Below, piece by piece: positions 43,954-52,252 of a DNA stretch of 64,000 nucleotides; the first letter of the stretch is position 1, and each line of letters opens with the position of its first letter. The position numbers and the translations under genes are program-made. The stretch is from NCBI GenBank assembly GCA_048270225.1, contig JBLWTG010000011.1:62001-126000 (forward strand), in the 5' to 3' direction. This stretch comes from Allopusillimonas sp048270225 (lineage in GTDB: Bacteria; Pseudomonadota; Gammaproteobacteria; Burkholderiales; Burkholderiaceae_B). Below the pieces are notes generated by a model, which saw only the letters and a list, made by a program, of their open reading frames with translations, did no database searches and was not told where the DNA came from.

Positions 43954-44477
43954 CGGATGAACTGATCGACGTAGTCTGCGCCCAGGCCCGCCTTCTCATA
44001 GTGGGCCCGGCACATGGCGATCTTGGTGAATACATCTTCGTAGCCGATATTCTTGCCCCAGGGGTCGGTGTAGTACATCACGCCATTGACCTGGAAAAAG
44101 GTAATCATTTCCTCGACATCAGGCGGCACATACAGCGTATGGGTTTCACCGGGCGGCTCAAACACATAGCTGCCTTCGGTCGCTTCCCAGTCGTGCTCCA
44201 GATAGCGCCAGCGTCCCTTGAGCACCAGGCCATGTACGGGCTGGGGATGACGGTGACAGGCCAGCACGCCCGACTTGCGCACGCGCAGCAGGTTCGTCCA
44301 ATAGCCCTGACTCGCGTTCAGGCAGAGCGGGCGAAACCACACATTCTCGGCCTGAGGCACCCAGACCCGCTCATCGACGGGAATCGCATTCGGTACGACG
44401 ATGTCGGACAACGCTTCGGGCGGGTTCGGATACTGATAGGGAGTCGGCTCGTTGGCCGCTTGTTCTGTGGAAGCCAT
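43950..44477 (-). CDS. Cupin protein, dihydroxyacetophenone-dioxygenase-like
   Basis: This 175-residue cupin-fold protein has metal-ligand histidines in ACHRHPQPVHGLVLKGRWRY and a second cupin motif with EPPGETHTLYVP. It resembles 2,4'-dihydroxyacetophenone dioxygenase and related ChrR-like cupins, which cleave a C-C bond next to a ketone using iron and oxygen. It is first gene of the minus-strand run with the SDR, TctCBA and IclR genes. The exact reaction is inferred. Confidence 0.72.
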   Translation of the reverse strand: MASTEQAANEPTPYQYPNPPEALSDIVVPNAIPVDERVWVPQAENVWFRPLCLNASQGYWTNLLRVRKSGVLACHRHPQPVHGLVLKGRWRYLEHDWEATEGSYVFEPPGETHTLYVPPDVEEMITFFQVNGVMYYTDPWGKNIGYEDVFTKIAMCRAHYEKAGLGADYVDQFIR

Positions 44478-44484
44478 TTAACGA

Positions 44485-44523
44485 TTGTCCATATTGTGGT
44501 TAATAAATCTATATGATGGACAA
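44485..44523 (-). promoter_or_regulatory. Inverted-repeat operator candidate before the cupin operon
   Basis: TTGTCCAT (44485-44492) and ATGGACAA (44516-44523) are perfect 8-bp inverted repeats with centres 31 bp apart, i.e. three helical turns. They begin 8 bp upstream of the cupin ATG within an A/T-rich stretch. A promoter-overlapping site for the IclR protein encoded at the end of this gene run is the simplest reading. Confidence 0.5.
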
Positions 44524-44670
44524 CATTGTAGACGCCCCTCCGGCGCACGAGTTATCAGGGTTTGTACCAATGCCGGGCCTATGAAGCGAAGCCAGCCAGG
44601 GCCGCCGCGTTCACGGACCGGCGCCGCTCGGTACAATCCTTGACAGCAACCATCGCAGGAGCAGCGCCCC

Positions 44671-45705
44671 ATGACCTCACCCATCCGCCTCACCCAGTAC
44701 AGCCACGGCGCTGGCTGCGGCTGCAAAATCTCGCCCAAGGTACTGGATCTCATCCTGACTGGCAGCGGCTCCCAGACGCTCGATCCCAATCTGTGGGTAG
44801 GCAATGCTTCGCGCGACGATGCCGCGGTCTATGGCATCGATGCCGAACGCGGCATCGTCTCCACCACTGACTTTTTCATGCCCATCGTCGATGATCCCTT
44901 CGACTTCGGCCGCATCGCCGCCACCAATGCCATCAGCGATATCTATGCCATGGGAGGCAGGCCGCTGATGGCCATCGCCATTCTGGGCTGGCCCATCAAT
45001 GTCCTGGCGCCCGAAGTAGCGCGCGAGGTCGTGCGCGGTGGCCGCGCCGCCTGCGACGCCGCCGGCATCGCGCTGGCCGGCGGCCACTCCATCGATGCAC
45101 CCGAGCCCATCTTCGGCCTGGCGGTCACCGGCCAGGTCGACAAAGCCCAACTCAAGCGCAACGACACCGCCACCCAGGGCTGCGTACTCTTTCTGACCAA
45201 ACCCCTCGGCGTGGGCGTACTGACCACGGCGGAAAAGCAGGGGAAACTGCGCACGCAGGACATCAACGTCGCGCGCGACTGGATGTGCACGCCCAATACT
45301 GCGGGCGCAGCCTTCGGCGCGCTCCCCGGCGTCAAGGCCATGACCGACGTCACCGGCTTCGGCCTGCTTGGCCATCTGCTCGAAATGGCCGACGGCAGCG
45401 GCCTGACTGCACACATCAGGTATGCCGACGTCCCCCGTCTGGACAGTGTCGACTACTATCTTGAACAGGGCTGCGTGCCGGGCGGCACGCAACGCAATTT
45501 CGACAGCTACGGCCATGGCGTTGCTCCACTGCCGGATATCTGGAAACAACTCCTGTGCGACCCGCAAACCAGCGGCGGACTGCTGGTCGCCGTGGCGCCG
45601 GACAGCATTGACGCCTTTCTTGAGGTTGCCGCCGCACAAGGGCTGGCGCTCGAACCCATCGGCGCGTTTCAGCCGCGCCAGGCGCATTCGGTGGTCGTGG
45701 CCTGA
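44671..45705 (+). CDS. selD: Selenide, water dikinase (selenophosphate synthase), Cys form
   Basis: This 344-residue enzyme makes selenophosphate from selenide and ATP. The N-terminal active site is GAGCGCKISP (about residues 12-21), with Cys where some homologs carry selenocysteine. Also seen are TTDFFMPIVDDPFDFGRIAA and FGLLGHLLEMADGSG and the C-terminal DPQTSGGLLVA. It is translationally coupled to selU (TGATG). Confidence 0.95.
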   Translation: MTSPIRLTQYSHGAGCGCKISPKVLDLILTGSGSQTLDPNLWVGNASRDDAAVYGIDAERGIVSTTDFFMPIVDDPFDFGRIAATNAISDIYAMGGRPLMAIAILGWPINVLAPEVAREVVRGGRAACDAAGIALAGGHSIDAPEPIFGLAVTGQVDKAQLKRNDTATQGCVLFLTKPLGVGVLTTAEKQGKLRTQDINVARDWMCTPNTAGAAFGALPGVKAMTDVTGFGLLGHLLEMADGSGLTAHIRYADVPRLDSVDYYLEQGCVPGGTQRNFDSYGHGVAPLPDIWKQLLCDPQTSGGLLVAVAPDSIDAFLEVAAAQGLALEPIGAFQPRQAHSVVVA

Positions 45706-46805
45706 TGCGCGCAGACAGCAACGACTATCGCAGCCTCTTCCTGAGCGATGTTCCTCTCATGGACGTGCGCGCGCCGGTGGAATTCAGCAAAGGCGCTTTT
45801 CCCACCGCCATCAACCTGCCGCTCATGAACGACGACGAACGGCAGGCCATCGGCACGACGTACACACAGCAGGGTCAGGACGCCGCCATCGCACTGGGGC
45901 ACAAGCTAGTGTCGGGCAACCTGCGCGACGCGCGTATCGCCGCCTGGTCCGACTTCACCCGAGCTCACCCCGATGGTTATCTGTATTGCTTTCGGGGAGG
46001 CCTGCGCTCCCAGATCGCCCAGCAATGGCTGGCCGAGGCCGGCATCCGCTATCCACGCGTGCTGGGCGGCTACAAATCTTTGCGCAACTATCTGCTGCAG
46101 GAAATCGACGATGCGCTTGCCCATAGCGAATTCGTACTGGTCGGCGGCCTGACTGGCAGCGGCAAGACCGCCCTGCTCGCCGAACTGGACCACAGCATAG
46201 ACCTGGAAGGCCTGGCTCATCATCGCGGCTCCAGCTTCGGCAAGCACGCCACGCCGCAGCCTGCCCAGATAGATTTCGAGAACGCACTGGCCATTGATCT
46301 GCTTAAAAAACGCGCACGCGGCCTGCGCCAGTTTGCCCTGGAGGAAGAAAGCCGCACGATAGGCAAATGCTTTCTGCCACCGGCCCTGCAGCAAAGCATG
46401 CAACGCTATCCACTGGTCTGGTTGGAAGACAGCTTCGAGAACCGCGTGCAACGCATCCTCCAGGACTATGTCATCGACCTGTCCGCGGAGTTCATCTCGC
46501 TGCACGGACAGCAGGACGGAATGGCAGCCTTTGCGGATCAGCTGCGCGCAAGCCTGATGAATATCATCAAGCGCCTGGGTCACCAACGCCACGCGCAACT
46601 GGCCGCACTCATGGACGAGGCGCTGTCGGCGCAAATGCGCGATGGCCGTGTCGAACTACATTGCGCGTGGATCACCGGCCTGCTGCGCGACTACTACGAT
46701 CCCATGTACGACTATCAACGCCAGGGCAGAACGGACCGCATCGAGTTCAGCGGCGACCGCTCAGCCGTGGCCGACTATCTGCGTCACCGTGCAGCGCGCA
46801 CCTGA
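45705..46805 (+). CDS. selU: tRNA 2-selenouridine synthase
   Basis: This 366-residue SelU/MnmH has an N-terminal rhodanese domain with the catalytic Cys in YCFRGGLRSQIAQQWL (near residue 90) and a P-loop domain (VGGLTGSGKTALL, near residue 146). It exchanges sulfur for selenium (via a geranylated intermediate) on wobble 2-thiouridine of Lys, Glu and Gln tRNAs using the selenophosphate from SelD. Its 3' end overlaps the convergent cysteine-dioxygenase-like gene by 22 bp. Confidence 0.95.
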   Translation: MRADSNDYRSLFLSDVPLMDVRAPVEFSKGAFPTAINLPLMNDDERQAIGTTYTQQGQDAAIALGHKLVSGNLRDARIAAWSDFTRAHPDGYLYCFRGGLRSQIAQQWLAEAGIRYPRVLGGYKSLRNYLLQEIDDALAHSEFVLVGGLTGSGKTALLAELDHSIDLEGLAHHRGSSFGKHATPQPAQIDFENALAIDLLKKRARGLRQFALEEESRTIGKCFLPPALQQSMQRYPLVWLEDSFENRVQRILQDYVIDLSAEFISLHGQQDGMAAFADQLRASLMNIIKRLGHQRHAQLAALMDEALSAQMRDGRVELHCAWITGLLRDYYDPMYDYQRQGRTDRIEFSGDRSAVADYLRHRAART

Positions 46806-47392
46806 GCGGAGCGGTCCCATAGATTGGGTACGACCGGCGACGAATAGCCCGACACAAAACGCGTGGCCTGTCCGCTCTTGGACTCGTACACGCTGCGCGC
46901 CACGGCGCCAATATTCCCGCCATACATGTGCACACTGATCGATGCCCGATCCTGATAGGCATTCCATACTTGGTGAATATCGCCCTCCTGGGGAGACAGA
47001 ATCTCGATCTGCCCAGGCTCCAGGCGCACCGCCGCACCGTCGGGCTGATAAGTGCCATCCTCAGCCTGCACATAACGTTGACTCATCTCCGCGCCGCGCA
47101 ACATGCCTACGCAACCCCATACGGTGTGGTCGTGCACCGGCGTCTGCTGGCCCGGCCCCCAGACAAAGCTCACAATGGAAAAGCGCTCGAGCGGATCGCA
47201 ATGCAGCAGAAACTGCTGATAGAACTCCGGATGCGGCACCGTACAGAAATCAGGCAGCCAGTCATCATGAGACACCAGCGCCTGGAATGCCTCGAACAGT
47301 CCCGGTGCGGGCGTGTCGCGCTGTCCATGCGCATCCGTCAGCGCTGTTGCCTCGCCTACAAAATGCCGCAAGCGGCCGATATCCGTATCCAC
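46784..47392 (-). CDS. Cysteine-dioxygenase-family thiol dioxygenase, GTG start
   Basis: This 202-residue cupin-type iron enzyme oxidises a small thiol (cysteine, 3-mercaptopropionate) to its sulfinate. The three-His metal site is met by VHDHTVWGCVG (two His) and IHQVWNAY (third His). The start is GTG at 47392, directly after a GGAGGTGGACTA site. Substrate within the family cannot be fixed; a cysteine-coordinating Arg is not obvious, so 3-mercaptopropionate is possible. Confidence 0.85.
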   Translation of the reverse strand: MDTDIGRLRHFVGEATALTDAHGQRDTPAPGLFEAFQALVSHDDWLPDFCTVPHPEFYQQFLLHCDPLERFSIVSFVWGPGQQTPVHDHTVWGCVGMLRGAEMSQRYVQAEDGTYQPDGAAVRLEPGQIEILSPQEGDIHQVWNAYQDRASISVHMYGGNIGAVARSVYESKSGQATRFVSGYSSPVVPNLWDRSAQVRAAR

Positions 47393-47467
47393 TAGTCCAC
47401 CTCCATATTGTTGTCTTATCCGGACAAGCGTCCAATCTCGGCGCCGCAGCCTGCCGCGCTCGAACCG

Positions 47468-48193
47468 CTAACCCGCCAGATACTGCGCAATGCGCTGCTT
47501 GAGCCCCGGCTGCGCCGCCGAACGCACCAGCTCGGCCATGTCATCATTGGATGACTGCCCGCCCAGCACGCGATGCAGACGCGTGCGTGCGTCGCAGGAT
47601 AAGGCCTGCGACGCTTCGCGGCATTGCGCAATCACCTGCGGCCAATCCTGCTCCTGAACAACGTCCTGCACAAACCCCATGCTCGCGGCGGCCTCCGCGT
47701 CGAACGCCCGGGCCTGGCCCAGGATGGACAAGGCATTGCCCGCGCCGACAAGCTCCCCAAAACGCCGCGAGCCCAATACCAGGCCGAACTTCAATCCCGG
47801 CATGCGAAAGCTGGCTTGCGGCGCACACACGCGCCGCTGACATGCCGCAAACACATCCACGCCCGCGCCGAAGCTTCGTCCGTGACACAGGCCCAGCGTC
47901 ATGCTCGGCGAACTGGCAATAGCCTCGAGCAGCATTTCGATACGCACAAAACGAAGCAGCAGATCACCTTCGCTCTGATCTTCGTAGCCGGTGAAATCAA
48001 AGCCCGCCGAAAAATTCTTGCCCTCGCCCCGGAAAACCAGCAGCGGAATGTCGTGACGATGCGCGTCATCCAGGCCCGCCAGCAAGGCCTCGACCAACTC
48101 GGCGGACAACGCGTTCCGCTTCTCCGGCCTGGCCAGCCTGAACACCCAGCAATCGTCATCCCTGTCTATCTGCAACACGCTGCCGTCGCTCAT
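47468..48193 (-). CDS. Enoyl-CoA hydratase/isomerase family protein
   Basis: This 241-residue crotonase-fold protein has LVFRGEGKNFSAGFDF as first oxyanion-hole segment and GLCHGRSFGAGVDVFAAC as the second. The hydratase glutamates are not clearly in place (FGAGVDVF, PGLKFGLVLG), so isomerase, decarboxylase or hydrolase activity on a CoA ester is possible. ATG at 48193 overlaps the CoA-transferase stop. Confidence 0.87.
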   Translation of the reverse strand: MSDGSVLQIDRDDDCWVFRLARPEKRNALSAELVEALLAGLDDAHRHDIPLLVFRGEGKNFSAGFDFTGYEDQSEGDLLLRFVRIEMLLEAIASSPSMTLGLCHGRSFGAGVDVFAACQRRVCAPQASFRMPGLKFGLVLGSRRFGELVGAGNALSILGQARAFDAEAAASMGFVQDVVQEQDWPQVIAQCREASQALSCDARTRLHRVLGGQSSNDDMAELVRSAAQPGLKQRIAQYLAG

Positions 48194-49353
48194 CACTCGC
48201 TCCCGATACCCACGATGCCGGCCAGCACTTCGTCATTGTGCTCGCCCAAGGCCGGCGGCCGCCGCGCCACCTCGGCAGTCCGTCCATCGAAACGGATGGG
48301 CGACACGAACGTACGGGTGGACACGCCATTGGGCAATTCGATATCCCGCACCCATTCCATATGCTGCACCTGCTCATCGGCCAGCACATCCGAGTACGTA
48401 TTGATGGGCGCGCACGGCACGCCCGCCTTGCGGAAACGATCCAGCCAGACCGCCGCATCATCGTCGGCAAAAATGGCTTCGAGCAGATCGCGCAGCACGC
48501 CCTGATTGCCTGCCCGCAAAGTGGTCGACGAGAAGCGGTCGTCGTTCAGCAAATCCTCGCGGCCTACTGTTGTACACACGGCGCTCCACAGCGAATTATT
48601 GCCTGCCGCCATACCGAAATAGCCATCCCGGCAGCGAAAGACCTGGTACGGCGCGTTACGCGGATGCGCGGAGCCCAGCTTTTCCGGATTGACGCCAGTG
48701 CCGAAATACTGCGACGTCTGCAGCGCGGCAATGCCCAGGGTCGCGCCCAGCATGGACACATCGATATGCGAGCCCTTGCCTTCGCGTTCCACCGCGCGCA
48801 GGGCCGAGACAATGGCAAAGGCGGCATAGAGTCCGGCCGTAAAATCGCACACCGGCACACCGCACTTGACCGGCGCGCCGTCGGGCTCTCCAGTTACGCT
48901 CATCAGCCCGCTCATGGCCTGGAGCGTCAGGTCGAAACCGCCCTCCTGGCTGCGCGGACCCGACTGCCCATAGGCGGAGATCGAACAATACAGCAGACGT
49001 GGATTGATCTTGCTCATGGTTTCGTAGCCCAGACCCAGGCGATCCATGACACCGGGCCTGTTGTTCTCGATCAGGATGTCCGCGCCGGCGATCAGCTCGC
49101 GCGCCGTGGCTAGGTCCTGCTCATTCTTCAGATCCAACGCCACCGAACGCTTGTTCCGGTTCAGCGATGCAAAATTCTCGCTGTAGCCTTGCGTGATCGG
49201 CGCCCAGCTGCGCAGCGTATCGCCGCCCTGGGGATGCTCCAGCTTGATGAGGTCCGCCCCCATATCGGCCAGCAGCAGGCCGCAGAACGGGCCGGCCGCG
49301 ACATTGCAGATTTCGATAACCCGTATGCCTTCCAGCGTTGATTCTTGTTTCAT
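48193..49353 (-). CDS. CaiB/BaiF family III CoA-transferase
   Basis: This 386-residue class III CoA-transferase has IRVIEICNVAAGPFCGLLLADMG-type N-terminus (the first part seen at residues 8-26) and the conserved nucleophile region ADILIENNRPGVMDRLGLGYE; KCGVPVCDFTAGLYAAFAI follows. It activates an organic acid by moving CoA from a donor such as succinyl-CoA, and the crotonase-fold partner acts on the product. ATG at 49353 follows a GAGG site; the in-frame upstream extension is A/T-rich noncoding sequence. Confidence 0.9.
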   Translation of the reverse strand: MKQESTLEGIRVIEICNVAAGPFCGLLLADMGADLIKLEHPQGGDTLRSWAPITQGYSENFASLNRNKRSVALDLKNEQDLATARELIAGADILIENNRPGVMDRLGLGYETMSKINPRLLYCSISAYGQSGPRSQEGGFDLTLQAMSGLMSVTGEPDGAPVKCGVPVCDFTAGLYAAFAIVSALRAVEREGKGSHIDVSMLGATLGIAALQTSQYFGTGVNPEKLGSAHPRNAPYQVFRCRDGYFGMAAGNNSLWSAVCTTVGREDLLNDDRFSSTTLRAGNQGVLRDLLEAIFADDDAAVWLDRFRKAGVPCAPINTYSDVLADEQVQHMEWVRDIELPNGVSTRTFVSPIRFDGRTAEVARRPPALGEHNDEVLAGIVGIGSE

Positions 49354-49737
49354 GCAATGCCTCGAATAGTGTTTCTGTACAGTTGAAAACAACGCCGTCA
49401 TCGTATCGGAATATGGCGGCATTATCAAGTTTTGAAATCTCTATCCTAAATAACAGGATATGCAGAACAGCCTTGGCTACGCCTGAAGAGTAAACGCCCG
49501 TCCAAGGCGGTTTTGTAATCGCAGCCTATCCAGTCGCCGTAGAAGCGTTACCCGGCAGCTTTGCGCAAGAACACCGCCGAGGCACGATCAAATCAGAACA
49601 GACCCCGTCAGTAACGCCGGGGCCTGCCTGAATATCAGATTCGCTACAGATTTTTTCACTAATGATGAGAACTGTCGGACCTCACGATTAACGAAAACCT
49701 GGGGTCAGACTCTTAAGCCATTTTTGCCAACCCAGGA
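49354..49737. other. Left edge of the accessory island, no gene seen
   Basis: These 384 bp have no credible reading frame and are noticeably more A/T-rich than the sequence to the left. They contain short inverted repeats (CCTTGG with CCAAGG between 49471 and 49525; CCCCG with CGGGG near 49600) but no recognisable tRNA or insertion-sequence end. The change in composition marks where the island starts. Confidence 0.4.
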
Positions 49738-50001
49738 TCAATAGTGGTAGCGGCAGGAAATGATCGTGATGGCAGCAGTATCCACAGCGTACACAAGGCG
49801 ATTGGTATCATCCACACGCCGTGACCAGAATCCCGACAGGTTTTCCTTCAGAGGCTCGGGCTTTCCGATACCCTCGAAAGGCGAGCGCCGCACATCGTCA
49901 ATAAGCTTATTGATCCGCTTTAATGTCTTGCGATCCTGACCTTGCCAGTAAACATAATCGTCCCACGCTGCATCCGTCCAGCACAGCAAGTGGTCAGCCA
50001 T
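49738..50001 (-). CDS. yoeB: YoeB/Txe-family toxin (ribosome-dependent mRNA endonuclease)
   Basis: This 87-residue RelE-superfamily toxin is close to E. coli YoeB. It has WTDAAWDDYVYWQGQDRKTL, the pocket residues Glu (GKPEPLKENLSG) and Arg (TNRLVYAV), and the catalytic C-terminal His-Tyr (SCRYHY). It cleaves mRNA in the ribosomal A site unless bound by YefM. The gene overlaps the antitoxin by 8 bp, the usual antitoxin-first order. Confidence 0.95.
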   Translation of the reverse strand: MADHLLCWTDAAWDDYVYWQGQDRKTLKRINKLIDDVRRSPFEGIGKPEPLKENLSGFWSRRVDDTNRLVYAVDTAAITIISCRYHY

Positions 50002-50248
50002 CGATCAGTGCCTGCGGCTTTGCCTTACCAGCGCGGTATTGCTTGATGGAACGGCTCAGATGCTCCGCGTTGGCAGGAGAGCGTAACAGATGCACGGTTT
50101 CCATCAGGCTATTGTAGTAATCCAGCGACATAACTACAGCGTCTGCGGTATCCCGACGCGTAATGATCGTCGTATCCGCATCATTGACAACGGCATCCAG
50201 TACCGTTTTCAGACTGTTCCGCGCCTCTGAAAAAGAGACAACTTTCAT
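49994..50248 (-). CDS. yefM: YefM/Phd-family antitoxin
   Basis: This 84-residue antitoxin has SFSEARNSLKTVLDAVVNDA and VVMSLDYYNSLMET as DNA-binding/dimer domain, and a basic, flexible C-terminus that wraps the toxin. It neutralises YoeB and represses its own promoter. An A/T-rich segment with CAAG-type repeats directly upstream of the ATG (50249-50290) is the likely operator. Confidence 0.94.
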   Translation of the reverse strand: MKVVSFSEARNSLKTVLDAVVNDADTTIITRRDTADAVVMSLDYYNSLMETVHLLRSPANAEHLSRSIKQYRAGKAKPQALIDG

Positions 50249-50387
50249 GGCAACCTCACTTGTTCAATTTATTGTACAAGTCTACCAGAAAACCGAAACC
50301 TGCCTCACTACTTAGCGCTATTACGTGTCTCGGCTTTTTCGATCCAAGGTAACTTGAGACAATGGCCTCTTCGATAGTGAGAGGCAA

Positions 50388-50745
50388 ATGAAGAAGACGC
50401 GATACAGCGATGAGCAGATCGTCCGGACCTTGCGCGAGACCGACAAGGACACGGTGGCCGAAGCAGCCAAGCGCCAAGGCGTGAGCGAGGCGACGATCTA
50501 TGCCTGGCGCAAGAAGTTCGGCAGCATGGAGACGGATGAAATCAAACGGCTCAACGCGCTGGAGGTGGAGAACGCACGGTTGCGCAAGCTGTTGGTGGAC
50601 CGTGACCTCGAGATCGATGTCATGTGTTCAACGTCAACTATCTTGGCCGGCCGGACAAGGTAATTGTCGCTGAACAGTCATGAGGGAAATCAACGCAAAA
50701 AAGTGGTGAGCGCGCAGGCTCGGCTCGAGCAGGCAAGGTCTTGAA
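50388..50745 (+). mobile_element. Truncated IS3-family element (orfA plus first codons of orfB)
   Basis: OrfA opens at 50388 (MKKTRYSDEQIVRTLRE, helix-turn-helix AAKRQGVSEATIYAWRKKFG, then RKLLVDRDLEIDVM). It is broken by a 58-bp insertion and resumes at 50683 to complete the standard ending REINAKKW and stop. OrfB begins at a GTG near 50706 (VSAQARLEQAR) and is lost after about eleven codons. The rest of orfB and any right terminal repeat are absent, so the element is dead. Confidence 0.8.
50625..50676. mobile_element. 52-bp palindromic mini-insertion with 6-bp target duplication
   Basis: The insert starts TGTTCA and ends TGAACA; the outer 30 positions of each end match at about 24 of 30, so the whole piece is one near-palindrome meeting at the central GGCCGGCCGG region. 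It is flanked by GTCATG direct repeats (50619-50624 and 50677-50682). Removing the insert and one repeat restores the IS3 orfA frame. It looks like two fused ends of an insertion sequence whose interior was deleted, or a tiny MITE. Confidence 0.75.
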
Positions 50746-51040
50746 AGTCCGTGTGAGAGGCTGCTTTCGACCCATAGCAGACGATCATGGCATTTTTCTC
50801 ACAGACCACTTTGCAGCGGGAACAGGTTGCCGGTCTTGCTCTCGAGCGAGTGCTATCGACGAAATACCAAAAAGTCACGCAACCCAGCACCTCATCTCAC
50901 CTCTCATTTGCTGGTATTAAGGGATATGTTTTCGGGCCCGGCTGCCACCTTCATAAATAAAACAGTGAATAACCGTCACGTCCAAGTCTAGTATAGTAAG
51001 GTGTAACAAAAACTATGAGGTCTCTATAAGGGAGTGCTGA
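50746..51040. promoter_or_regulatory. Upstream region and promoter of the four-gene island module
   Basis: A small hairpin lies at 50761-50780 (CTGCT, AGCAG). Close to the first gene is A/T-rich sequence with TAGTATAG near 50990 as the best -10 candidate, but no convincing -35 is placed. GGGAG at about 51030 is the ribosome site for the ATG at 51041. No gene was seen in the gap. Confidence 0.4.
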
Positions 51041-52252
51041 ATGGCGTCGTCAAGAGTGAAAAGTCCATCCCGAGGCAAGCGGAAGACGGAGGCGCCGGGG
51101 CAGGCATTAGGTTATAGCCTTCAATATACGCGGCTCACCCATCTGTTGCTTCAAGCCCCAGAGGGAAGCGTCTGCAGCCTGGAGCTTCTCGATGATGTAG
51201 CGCAGGAGGATGGCGCCGGTGCAGTCAAGCTCGTTCAGAGCAAAAGCGCACTTATCGCCAATCCTGCAGCGGACCGTGCAAAGTCGTTGTGGAAGACTTT
51301 TTCCAATTGGGTTGAGCTGGCGGCAACTCCTGGGTTCCAAGTAGATAAGGCGATTTTTGAACTCTACGTTTCTCGTCCGGTCGAAGGAACGATTGTTGAA
51401 AGCTTCGCCCGGGCGACCACCCAGGAAAGCGCCCGAGTGGCCATCGCTCAAGCACGGAATTTGTTGTGGGGGAGCGCTCCAAAGTTCGACCTGAAGGCGA
51501 GGGTCGCGGCAGAGATTTCTTCGTACATCGAGAAGGTATTTACTGCCGATCAGAGTTTCCTAGAGCGACTCATTTGTAATTTCCAGCTGACTCTGGGCAG
51601 TGGCAGTCCTCAGGCTGATCTTGAAGCGTTCATTCGAAACCACCCCGTTTCACCGTCCAAGGTCAACGACATCACCAATCACCTTTGCGGATTGGTGAAG
51701 CGCCACATTGATCTGCTGTTGGAGGCGGGCAAACCGGCTGTCATTGCGCGCAATGACTTCCATGTCTGGTACACCTCTTACGTCCAAAAAATTGACCGAC
51801 AGACGGTTCTTTCGAGTCGCGCTCTGGCGCCATCAGAAGAGATGGCGCGGGGATACCTTCCCGACAATTTCATCCAACAACTGGACATCATTGGGTTGTC
51901 GTTCGAAGACATGCTCGGGGCTGCGAGCGATTACTTCATGGCCTCCTTTGATCGGACTGATTGGGCTGCTCGGGGCGAAGTTGACGAGACCTCCTTTGAT
52001 GACCTCGATGGTGTCCTGAAGCGATCATGGAAGAATAAGCAGCGGACCTGTGAACTGAATCACGGCGACAAGTCCGAGCAGCACCAAGGGCAGGCACTGT
52101 ACTTTGACTGCATGCAGTTCACCGCGCCTGTTCAAGCGATGTCACCTCCGGACCATTTTATTCCTGGCTGTTTCCACATGCTGGCCGACGACTTGGTTGT
52201 GGGCTGGCACCCGGACTATAAAGCTCAGCTGAAGCTCAAGAAGGTGGCGTGA
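51041..52252 (+). CDS. ABC-3C system effector-like protein, putative nuclease N-terminus
   Basis: This 403-residue protein heads the island module. Residues 20-75 (GYSLQYTRLTHLLLQAPEGS, LELLDDVA, KLVQSKSAL) resemble the restriction-nuclease-like D...QxK core of Cap4/DUF4297-type effectors. The rest is a helical region and a C-terminal part (LNHGDKSEQHQGQ, PGCFHMLADDLVVGWHPDY) like the C-terminal domains described for ABC three-component systems. It overlaps the next gene (GTGA). Nuclease activity is inference; the metal-binding acidic residue is not pinned down. Confidence 0.62.
   Translation: MASSRVKSPSRGKRKTEAPGQALGYSLQYTRLTHLLLQAPEGSVCSLELLDDVAQEDGAGAVKLVQSKSALIANPAADRAKSLWKTFSNWVELAATPGFQVDKAIFELYVSRPVEGTIVESFARATTQESARVAIAQARNLLWGSAPKFDLKARVAAEISSYIEKVFTADQSFLERLICNFQLTLGSGSPQADLEAFIRNHPVSPSKVNDITNHLCGLVKRHIDLLLEAGKPAVIARNDFHVWYTSYVQKIDRQTVLSSRALAPSEEMARGYLPDNFIQQLDIIGLSFEDMLGAASDYFMASFDRTDWAARGEVDETSFDDLDGVLKRSWKNKQRTCELNHGDKSEQHQGQALYFDCMQFTAPVQAMSPPDHFIPGCFHMLADDLVVGWHPDYKAQLKLKKVA

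Noticed and set aside
50690..50890. Small Cys-rich minus-strand frame over the IS remnant junction
   Set aside because: It spans the broken orfB sequence and a hairpin; no ribosome site, no recognisable family.
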